Positions 1 through 5,842 of a stretch of DNA of 12,363 nt are shown here, piece after piece. The translations under genes were made by a program, and so were the position numbers. Within the stretch, counting starts at the first letter, position 1; every line of letters begins with the position of its first letter. Origin of the DNA: Sulfurovum sp. (GTDB lineage Bacteria > Campylobacterota > Campylobacteria > Campylobacterales > Sulfurovaceae). The stretch is taken from positions 1-12,363 of the forward strand of contig WGDG01000056.1 of the NCBI GenBank assembly GCA_015493425.1, in the 5' to 3' direction. The notes under the pieces were generated by a model, which had not been told where the DNA came from, searched no databases, and was given only the letters and a program-made list of their open reading frames with translations.

Positions 1-629
1 ATGTAAATATTCTCTACGGTTGTCTTCTGGAACTTGAACAGTGGCGTCAGCAGGGAGAGTCCCATGAAAAAGAGAATTTTGTCGGCAAAAGAGACGAAGT
101 AGTCTTTGCGCGAGAAGGTAGGGCAGACATCGCCTACCTGTGGAACGAGCCCCTTGCCTTCCAACGCATCAAGAATACGCTGCTTTTGCTTTTTATCAAT
201 GCGGTCGAGCATGGTGCCGCCAAGGGAGAAGTCCATCATCTGCGCGAACTGTGCTGCAAAGTGTTTGTCATTGTCAGCATCCATGTAGCAGGTATTGCCG
301 TTACGGTCTTCGTAGACGATCTTGAGTTTTTCATGGCGGGGAACGATGGCGGTTATGTCTGGATAGTAACTGCTGCGCTCTTCAGCCTCAAAGGGTTTGC
401 TTTTTTGCAGAATACGCGGATTGGCAAATTCGATGTATTCACCATCTTTTTTGACAATAAACATATTGAAAGGGTGGGCGACCTGCATCGCGCTGAGTGC
501 ATCAAGACCGTGATGATCCATCGTCTCTTTGATATCGTCAAAGAGTCTGCCTACACTCTCATCGAAGCCGCGTACATCGCCACAGGCTAAAATACGGTCA
601 TCGGGATAGACTACCAGTTCTTTGATCAT
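1..629 (-). CDS. Catalytically degenerate peptide deformylase-like protein with C-terminal extension (partial, runs off left edge)
   Basis: Reading from ATG at 629 to the window edge gives 209 codons with no stop. The translation aligns without large gaps to the whole of bacterial peptide deformylase, which normally removes the N-formyl group from new proteins. Motif I is recognisable (GLDALSAMQ, residues 41-49, against GLAATQ), and so are the VPR-x-EK-x-KI strand (97-104) and the D-x-x-x-x-x-QRI tail. The catalytic residues are gone: the EGCLS cysteine is Ser86, and the HExxH motif has become Q130-M-M-D-F134, removing both histidines and the glutamate. Deformylase activity is therefore unlikely. 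After residue 165 there is an extra segment with a hydrophobic stretch around 177-198 that could bind the membrane. AAGGA lies 8 bases before the ATG. It is on the same strand as sqr and the small gene, but a hairpin separates them. Its function is unknown; binding peptides or nascent chains without catalysis is only a guess. Confidence 0.8.
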   Translation of the reverse strand, partial: MIKELVVYPDDRILACGDVRGFDESVGRLFDDIKETMDHHGLDALSAMQVAHPFNMFIVKKDGEYIEFANPRILQKSKPFEAEERSSYYPDITAIVPRHEKLKIVYEDRNGNTCYMDADNDKHFAAQFAQMMDFSLGGTMLDRIDKKQKQRILDALEGKGLVPQVGDVCPTFSRKDYFVSFADKILFFMGLSLLTPLFKFQKTTVENIY

Positions 630-675
630 TAGGACATCCTTTTCAATACTTTCTAAAACATTCGGTTCAGGGAAA

Positions 676-681
676 ATTGTA
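676..681 (-). promoter_or_regulatory. Candidate -10 element (TACAAT) for the deformylase-like gene
   Basis: On the minus strand TACAAT lies 47 bases before the ATG at 629 and just downstream of the hairpin at 704-721, where a separate transcript would be expected to start. No convincing -35 is present, which is common for housekeeping promoters in Campylobacterota. The assignment is by sequence resemblance only. Confidence 0.4.
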
Positions 682-703
682 GGAAATACTGGGTTTGACA
701 GGA

Positions 704-721
704 TGCAGGCCGAAGCCTGCA
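704..721 (-). terminator. UUCG-capped hairpin after the sqr / small-gene pair
   Basis: On the minus strand TGCAGGCTTCGGCCTGCA forms a perfect 7-bp stem closed by the very stable C(UUCG)G tetraloop, beginning 7 bases after the TAA of the 57-residue gene. The UUCG loop appears only on this strand, so the structure most likely acts in the minus-strand transcript. No run of U follows (ATCCTGTC), so it may be a weak or factor-assisted terminator, or a 3'-end stabiliser that protects the sqr message from exonucleases. Confidence 0.5.
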
Positions 722-728
722 AAAGGGG

Positions 729-902
729 TTAGTGGCTTTTTTGAACCACAATGATCATTTTAATGTTGATGATAATGAAGCGAATGAACTGCCAGATAAG
801 GCATGTTCTCATGAATTTTACAAACGGTGTTGGTACCATTGCTTCAAAGCTTGGCTCATATGCTTTAATGTTCTTTTCAATTGAGTGGTCTACACTTGCC
901 AT
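729..902 (-). CDS. Small SQR-linked protein of 57 residues, putative membrane-associated
   Basis: An ATG at 902 opens a 57-codon frame ending in TAA at 729. TAAGGAG stands five bases before the start, one of the best ribosome binding sites in the window, and the frame fills the gap between sqr and the hairpin. The N-terminal 20 residues are charged and hydrophilic (MASVDHSIEKNIKAYEPSFE). Then comes a VPTP turn, followed by a helix of about 27 residues (roughly 28-54) in which long aliphatic and aromatic side chains are interrupted by Lys and Arg (FVKFMRTCLIWQFIRF and onward). That pattern suggests an amphipathic or interfacial membrane helix with a single Cys34. It lies 52 bases after sqr on the same strand, so cotranscription is likely. 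I do not recognise the family. A role in anchoring, assembling or assisting SQR is inferred from position only. Confidence 0.75.
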   Translation of the reverse strand: MASVDHSIEKNIKAYEPSFEAMVPTPFVKFMRTCLIWQFIRFIIINIKMIIVVQKSH

Positions 903-907
903 TGTTT

Positions 908-914
908 CTCCTTA
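908..914 (-). promoter_or_regulatory. Strong ribosome binding site for the 57-residue gene
   Basis: TAAGGAG on the minus strand, with a five-base AAACA spacer to the ATG at 902. It matches the 3' end of 16S rRNA almost fully and is the main evidence that this short frame is translated. Confidence 0.75.
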
Positions 915-941
915 CTTTATTTCTTTTTTCATTGTCTGAAC

Positions 942-956
942 AATCCGAATCGGATT
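942..956. repeat. Short perfect inverted repeat at the end of sqr
   Basis: AATCCGAATCGGATT has two 7-base arms around one central A and overlaps the sqr stop codon. It could fold only weakly in RNA because the loop is too small, so a protein-binding site or chance are both possible. It may partly separate sqr from the downstream small gene. Confidence 0.3.
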
Positions 957-2424
957 ATTCAGGAATCAGTGTCCAGCCCGGCTTGAGTTTGGCTTTGTAA
1001 AGGAAGAGGTGATGCAGGATATGTTTGATCCAGTGTCCTGCAAGACCGATCTCCCCGAAAGTATAGTCAAGGTCACGACCGATTCCGGGATACTTCTCGA
1101 AGTCAGGTACGACAGGGTAGACAGTCAGCGCTGCAGCAGTACCGTCTGTAAGTCCTTTACCGGCAGATGCAACACACGCTGCACCCATTTCTGCCATAGA
1201 AGCTTCGTGGATATGGGCATTTTCACCGTTTTTGATCATATCGACAACTGAGTGTGCTACTGCTTTACCGATGATACCGGAAGGCATACCTGTTCTTGGC
1301 GGTGTCGGGGTGATCGGTGTACCGTTTGGTGATTGCATTGGCTTGGAGATAGGGTGTGGCGGTGCGAATGCAATACCTGCTGCAAAGATGTTTTTGTACT
1401 CAGGGTTCTGATAGGTTCTTGGCCAGTCACTTGCTTTCCACTCTTCATACGGTTTTGCAGTATAGTCGGCATCGACTTTAAGGAATCCGTTTGGTGCGAA
1501 AATCTTGTCTGTCATATCTTCGCCGTTCTTGTCGTAGGCTTTGAGACCGACGCCGGCAAATGGTGGAATGAGCATCGCAAAATCGAACTCCTCTTCACCT
1601 GTAGAGCCGTCAAGCAGTTCATAGTGTACTTTTCCCTCTTCGACTTTGTTGACAGCAGCACCTACAATCCAGTCTACACCACGCTCAACAAAGAGTGATT
1701 CTGCGAAGAGCTTGGAGCTTGCCGCATACATACCGCGCTTAATGTGAAGACCCCCGATTCCGAAGTCACCGATGAACGACTCATTGGAGATCCATTTGAT
1801 TTCGAGGTTGTCTCTGACACCTGCTTTACGTGCTTCATGTTCGATGTTGAAGATGTACTCAAATGCTGCACCCTGACATGTACACAGCCCGTGACCGGTA
1901 CCGACGAGGACTTTCTGCTTTTCTGTTTTTGCTTTTTCGAGAAGACTTTGCAGCTCGAGATTCGCATGGATCGCATGGTCTGCTGTACATACGGAGACTG
2001 TATGCTCACCCAGATGTCCGTTACCGTCACCCAGACCCGGTGTCGCATCGAAGTTCAGTTTTGGTCCGGTTGCATTAATGAGGTAGTCATATGTAATCTC
2101 TTCAGTCTGACCCTCTTTGCCCTGACCGGTATATTCGATGGTGATATACGGTGTGTCGCTGTCTGCTTTTCCATCGGGGTGAATGGAAACCGCTTTTGCC
2201 TGTCGGTAATCGATACCTGCTTTTTCATAGACTGGAGCGAGAGGGAATACAACATCCTCTTTCTTCATCTGTCCAACCCCTACCCAAATATTGGAGGGGA
2301 TCCAGTTCCACTGTGCGTTTGGGGTCACTACCACTACTTCATGGTCGCTACCAAGCCACTTTTTTGCAAATGTTGCGGCAGTGTGTCCGGAGACGCCACC
2401 ACCCATTACTACTAATCGTGCCAT
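955..2424 (-). CDS. sqr: Sulfide:quinone oxidoreductase (FAD-dependent)
   Basis: This 489-residue flavoprotein is expected to oxidise sulfide to polysulfide or sulfur and pass electrons to the membrane quinone pool. The N-terminus is an FAD dinucleotide fold (VVMGGGVSG, residues 5-13), followed by the second-domain motif TYDYLINATGP (111-121), the cysteine motif GHGLCTCQGAAFEY (177-190) and the FAD-contacting stretch NIFAAGIAFAPP (345-356). A C-terminal amphipathic helix (about 461-478) fits monotopic membrane attachment. C146 and C183 align with Cys128 and Cys160 of Acidithiobacillus ferrooxidans SQR, but the position of Cys356 is Ala352; C181 and C417 are extra. I chose the start at 2424 because GAAGGAAGG precedes it, the FAD fold begins directly after it, and a -10 element overlaps the longer frame open to 2472. 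The exact SQR type (I-VI) was not assigned. The enzyme is likely cotranscribed with the small gene downstream. Confidence 0.93.
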   Translation of the reverse strand: MARLVVMGGGVSGHTAATFAKKWLGSDHEVVVVTPNAQWNWIPSNIWVGVGQMKKEDVVFPLAPVYEKAGIDYRQAKAVSIHPDGKADSDTPYITIEYTGQGKEGQTEEITYDYLINATGPKLNFDATPGLGDGNGHLGEHTVSVCTADHAIHANLELQSLLEKAKTEKQKVLVGTGHGLCTCQGAAFEYIFNIEHEARKAGVRDNLEIKWISNESFIGDFGIGGLHIKRGMYAASSKLFAESLFVERGVDWIVGAAVNKVEEGKVHYELLDGSTGEEEFDFAMLIPPFAGVGLKAYDKNGEDMTDKIFAPNGFLKVDADYTAKPYEEWKASDWPRTYQNPEYKNIFAAGIAFAPPHPISKPMQSPNGTPITPTPPRTGMPSGIIGKAVAHSVVDMIKNGENAHIHEASMAEMGAACVASAGKGLTDGTAAALTVYPVVPDFEKYPGIGRDLDYTFGEIGLAGHWIKHILHHLFLYKAKLKPGWTLIPE

Positions 2425-2460
2425 AGCCTTCCTTCTTGTTAAAGTCATTGTTACGCAACT

Positions 2461-2466
2461 ATTGTA
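2461..2466 (-). promoter_or_regulatory. Candidate sqr -10 element (TACAAT)
   Basis: TACAAT on the minus strand lies 36 bases before the sqr ATG, which would give a leader of about 30 bases ending in GAAGGAAGG. No clear -35 is seen. Its position argues against translation starting further upstream. Confidence 0.5.
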
Positions 2467-2614
2467 GAGCATACGCGTTTAAAAGGAAATAAAATCGTAA
2501 ATATTTATCTTGATTATTCCGATTTCTTATGAGATAGATTACTTTTGGATTCATATAAGCTTAAAATAATATAAATCAATTCAATTCATTTGATGAAAAG
2601 TGGAGATATTTTGT

Positions 2615-2631
2615 CCTATTTTAGGGTACCC
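2615..2631. repeat. Two adjoining small palindromes upstream of the importer promoter
   Basis: CCTATTTTAGG (2615-2625) and GGGTACCC (2624-2631) share two bases and lie about 20 bases upstream of the proposed -10 at 2650, where an operator for the transporter operon could sit. Both are short enough to occur by chance. Confidence 0.25.
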
Positions 2632-2646
2632 GGATTAGGGAAGTTA

Positions 2647-2655
2647 TGGTAAAAT
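2647..2655 (+). promoter_or_regulatory. Candidate extended -10 promoter for the ABC importer operon
   Basis: TGGTAAAAT matches an extended -10 (TG, one base, then TAAAAT). It is 28 bases before the GTG start at 2684, which predicts a leader of about 20 bases carrying AGAAGGAAAG. A -35 is not obvious, as is usual in this phylum. Confidence 0.5.
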
Positions 2656-2683
2656 CGCCAAAACCAATAGAGAAGGAAAGAAT

Positions 2684-4867
2684 GTGCAGGCATGGCTGGC
2701 GAAGTGGTGTATGGTACTGTCACTTTTCACGGTGTTGCTGCATGCTGCTGTCTGGAATGCGCCTTACCCTGTAGAGGAGATACGGGGGAATACGCTGTTT
2801 TCTGCTTTTTCTTCCCCTCCAAAGCACCTTGACCCGGTACGCTCCTACAATGCCAACGAATGGATGTTTCTCGGACAGATTTATGAGCCTCCCCTGCAGT
2901 ACAATTACCTGAAAAAACCCTATGCGCTTGAACCGTTGACATTGACACAGATGCCACAAGTGATTTATCTCGATGACAATGAAAGTGTGGTTGATGTGAA
3001 GAGCCCGGCAGTAAAGTTCACGCTTTACCGGTTTCGTTTTCGTGATGATCTTGCCTATCAGAACCATCCTGCTTTTGTGAAGAACCCTGACGGATCACTG
3101 CGTTACGGTAACCTGACAGAAAAGGCATTGAAAACAATTCGGAGCTTAAATGACTTCCCGAAACAGGGGAGTCGCAGGGTAACGGCTGCCGATTATGCCT
3201 ATGCTGTGAAACGTATGGCGGTACGACAGTATCATTCTCCCATTCTTGATACGATGATGCAGTATATTGTAAGGCTGCGTGACTTTTCAAAAAGGGTTAC
3301 CCGGGAGGCAAAGAGACGTTTCGCAAACGGAGAACCTTTGGATCTTAGAAAGTTTGAGGTTCCCGGAGTAAAGGTTGTCGATGACAGAACACTGGAGATC
3401 CGTATTTATGGAAAATATCCGCAGTTTCTCTACTGGATGGCTATGAACTTTTTTGCGCCCATTCCCTGGGAAGCAGACCTCTTCTATCAGCAAAAAGGTT
3501 TGAGACAGAAGAATATTTCACTCGATACACAGCCTGTGGGAAGCGGTGCCTACTATCTGGCGGAAAACAGTCCCAATAGGCGCATCAGGCTGGTGAGAAA
3601 TCCCCATTTTCATCTGGAACGCTATCCGGGACTGACCGTGCAGGAGGCCAATACTTCCGGTGTGTCAAAGCAATTACTGCGTGATAGTGGGAAAAGGCTT
3701 CCTTTCATCGATGAAGCAGTCTATTCGCTTGAGAAAGAGAGTATTCCATTGTGGAACAAGTTTCTGCAGGGGTACTACGATGCTTCGGGCATCAGCTCCG
3801 AAGCGTTCAACCAGGCGGTGCAGATAGGTTCCGGCGGGAGTATGGGGCTGAGTAATATGATGAAGCAGAAGGGGATCCGAATGGTTTCTTCCGTGGAACC
3901 TTCCATTTTTTATATGGCGTTCAATATGGCAGACCCTGTTGTGGGCGGTTACACAGAAAAACAGAAAAAACTGCGTCAGGCGATCAGCATTGCCCAGGAT
4001 CAGGAGGAGTACATTTCTATTTTTCTAAACGAACGGGGCGTACCTGCACAAGGCCCTATCCCTCCGGGAATTTTTGGCTATGAGGAGGGTAAAAAGGGAA
4101 CCAACCCTGTTGTGTATAACTGGGTGAGGGGCAAGCGGGTGCGTAAAAGCCTTGACGTAGCTAAGAAACTGATGGCAGAAGCAGGCTACCCCGGTGGTAT
4201 TTCGGAAAAGACGGGCAAGCGCCTCAAGCTATACTATGACACCACTGCCACGGGACCGGATGACCGGGCATTGATGGACTGGCGGCGCAAGCAGTTTGCC
4301 AAACTGGGCATAGAATTGGTAATCCGTGCCACGGACTACAACCGTTTTCAGGAGAAAGTGCGCAAAGGAAAAGTGCAGCTTTTCTCGTGGGGCTGGAATG
4401 CTGACTATCCTGACCCGGAAAATTTCCTTTTTCTGCTTTACGGCAAAAATGCTACCGTCGATACGGATGGTGCAGGCATCAACAGTGCCAACTACAAAAA
4501 TCCGGCATTTGACCGACTCTTTCAGCAAATGCAGACAATGTCCAATTCCCCCGAACGTCTTGCTGTTATTGAAAAGATGCTGAAGATTGTACGCGAGGAT
4601 GCACCGTGGGTATGGGGGTTCTACCCTAAAAGTCTTGCACTCGTGCATGGCTGGTTTCATAATGTTGTTCCCAATGCCATGGCGAACAATACACTCAAGT
4701 ACAAACGCATTGACCCTGTGCAGCGCTATGAAAAACAGCAGGTGTGGAACCGTCCGGTGATTTGGCCGCTGCTGATGCTGGCAGTGACGCTGCTGATGCT
4801 GGTCTGGGGCGTGAGGGCAGCTTATCGAAGACGGCAGTCCCGTGCCATACGAAAGGAGAGTGTATAG
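2684..4867 (+). CDS. Family 5 solute-binding protein of a peptide/opine-type ABC importer, with C-terminal membrane anchor
   Basis: This 727-residue periplasmic binding protein should capture a peptide-like ligand and deliver it to the permeases encoded next. An uncleaved or late-cleaved signal sequence covers residues 1-26 (hydrophobic core 10-23). The mature part opens with the PKHLDPVRSYNANEW and GQIYEPPLQY motifs of a large SBP_bac_5 subgroup, and the family motif NADYPDPENFLF lies near residues 570-581. At about 692-710 there is a second transmembrane segment followed by RAAYRRRQSR, so the protein is probably tethered at its C-terminus with a basic cytoplasmic tail. Typical DppA/OppA proteins are about 540 residues and end without an anchor. 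GTG at 2684 is preferred because AAGGA lies six bases upstream; the overlapping ATG at 2682 is out of frame. The stop is directly followed by the next gene's ATG. The ligand is not predictable from sequence. Confidence 0.9.
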   Translation: MQAWLAKWCMVLSLFTVLLHAAVWNAPYPVEEIRGNTLFSAFSSPPKHLDPVRSYNANEWMFLGQIYEPPLQYNYLKKPYALEPLTLTQMPQVIYLDDNESVVDVKSPAVKFTLYRFRFRDDLAYQNHPAFVKNPDGSLRYGNLTEKALKTIRSLNDFPKQGSRRVTAADYAYAVKRMAVRQYHSPILDTMMQYIVRLRDFSKRVTREAKRRFANGEPLDLRKFEVPGVKVVDDRTLEIRIYGKYPQFLYWMAMNFFAPIPWEADLFYQQKGLRQKNISLDTQPVGSGAYYLAENSPNRRIRLVRNPHFHLERYPGLTVQEANTSGVSKQLLRDSGKRLPFIDEAVYSLEKESIPLWNKFLQGYYDASGISSEAFNQAVQIGSGGSMGLSNMMKQKGIRMVSSVEPSIFYMAFNMADPVVGGYTEKQKKLRQAISIAQDQEEYISIFLNERGVPAQGPIPPGIFGYEEGKKGTNPVVYNWVRGKRVRKSLDVAKKLMAEAGYPGGISEKTGKRLKLYYDTTATGPDDRALMDWRRKQFAKLGIELVIRATDYNRFQEKVRKGKVQLFSWGWNADYPDPENFLFLLYGKNATVDTDGAGINSANYKNPAFDRLFQQMQTMSNSPERLAVIEKMLKIVREDAPWVWGFYPKSLALVHGWFHNVVPNAMANNTLKYKRIDPVQRYEKQQVWNRPVIWPLLMLAVTLLMLVWGVRAAYRRRQSRAIRKESV

Positions 4868-5842
4868 ATGCTGGCATACATTATTAAAAGGATTCTTTAC
4901 GCTATCCCGATTCTCATCGGGGTGAACCTCATTACCTTTATGCTCTTTTTTATGGTCAATACGCCTGACGATATGGCGCGGGCTCAGTTGGGTGCCAAGC
5001 AGACTACCCCGGCGATGATCGCAGCATGGAAAGCCGAGAAAGGGTACGATAAACCGCTTTTTTACAATACCGAGGCTTCCGGTATCCAGAAAGTCACCGA
5101 CACTCTTTTTGTGAATGAGTCTCTCAAACTCTTTATGTTTGATTTTGGACTCTCCGATGCCAACCGTAACATTGCCGAAGATATCAAGGCTCGTATGGGA
5201 CCCAGCCTTGCCATTGCACTGCCGACCTTTCTGATCGCACTGGTGACGAACATATCTTTGGCACTGCTGCTTGTACTCTTTCGCGGTTCGGTACTGGATA
5301 TGTCCGCAATGATTGTGGCTGTGATGATCATGTCTGTTTCAGGGCTTTTTTACATCATTGCCGGGCAGGTACTCTTTTCAAAACTCTGGCACTGGGTGCC
5401 CATATCGGGCTATGAGAGCGGCTGGGCTGGGGTGAAATTCGTACTGCTCCCGGTTGCCATCGGTGTTTTTGCCGGGCTGGGCTCGGGGGTGCGCTGGTAT
5501 CGCTCCATCTTCCTTGAACAGATCAATCAGGATTATGTGCGTACAGCTCGTGCTAAGGGGCTTTCGGAAATTGCGGTACTCTTCCGTCATGTGTTGCCAA
5601 ACGGGATGCTCCCCATTCTGACAGGCGTTGTGGTGATCATCCCCTCACTCTTTATGGGTTCCCTTATTATGGAGTCTTTTTTCGGTATTCCGGGGCTTGG
5701 CTCCTACACCATCGATGCAATTAATGCACAGGATTTCGCCATTGTCAAAGCAATGGTATTTTTAGGTTCAGTACTCTATATTGTGGGGCTTATTTTGACC
5801 GACATATCCTACACACTCTTTGATCCGAGGGTAACCCTGTGA
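4868..5842 (+). CDS. DppB-like ABC transporter permease
   Basis: This 324-residue inner-membrane subunit forms one half of the translocation pore. It has the canonical start of the family (MLAYIIKRILYAIPILIGVN), a periplasmic loop from about 32 to 110, then the binding-protein-dependent transport core. The EAA loop that contacts the ATPase is DYVRTARAKGLSEIAVLFRH (222-241), followed by the GIPGLGSYTIDAI motif (273-285). It ends with the typical FDPRV. The ATG directly follows the binding-protein stop, with AAGGAG nine bases upstream inside that gene, so the two are probably translationally coupled. Length and motifs are normal for DppB/OppB; substrate specificity is not evident. Confidence 0.93.
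   Translation: MLAYIIKRILYAIPILIGVNLITFMLFFMVNTPDDMARAQLGAKQTTPAMIAAWKAEKGYDKPLFYNTEASGIQKVTDTLFVNESLKLFMFDFGLSDANRNIAEDIKARMGPSLAIALPTFLIALVTNISLALLLVLFRGSVLDMSAMIVAVMIMSVSGLFYIIAGQVLFSKLWHWVPISGYESGWAGVKFVLLPVAIGVFAGLGSGVRWYRSIFLEQINQDYVRTARAKGLSEIAVLFRHVLPNGMLPILTGVVVIIPSLFMGSLIMESFFGIPGLGSYTIDAINAQDFAIVKAMVFLGSVLYIVGLILTDISYTLFDPRVTL

Larger units (their letters stand above)
2425..2683. other. Divergent AT-rich control region between sqr and the ABC importer operon
   Basis: This 259-base stretch holds no supported gene. It contains the outward promoters of sqr (minus) and of the transporter operon (plus), an AT-rich core from about 2490 to 2610, and two small palindromes at 2615-2631. 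Within the core, TCAAT is repeated in tandem near 2577-2586. Having both promoters here would allow shared regulation, but no known operator was recognised. Confidence 0.6.

Noticed and set aside
186..590. Plus-strand open frame of 134 codons
   Set aside because: It lies opposite the deformylase-like gene, whose minus-strand translation aligns with a known fold. The plus frame resembles nothing and has no ribosome site.
695..700. Perfect TTGACA on the plus strand
   Set aside because: No -10 follows at 16-18 bases (TGCAAA is there), a hairpin lies in the way, and no plus-strand gene is downstream.
912..932. Six-codon minus-strand peptide (MKKEIK) whose stop overlaps the ribosome site of the small gene
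   Set aside because: It resembles a leader peptide, but no ribosome site precedes its ATG and it is short enough to be chance.
751..939. Plus-strand frame of 62 codons rich in Met, Ile and Phe
   Set aside because: It is antisense to the 57-residue gene, which has the strong TAAGGAG and the better genomic context.
1744..2415. Plus-strand frame of 223 codons inside sqr
   Set aside because: It is the antisense shadow of a well-supported flavoprotein; its composition is not protein-like and no promoter or ribosome site is seen.
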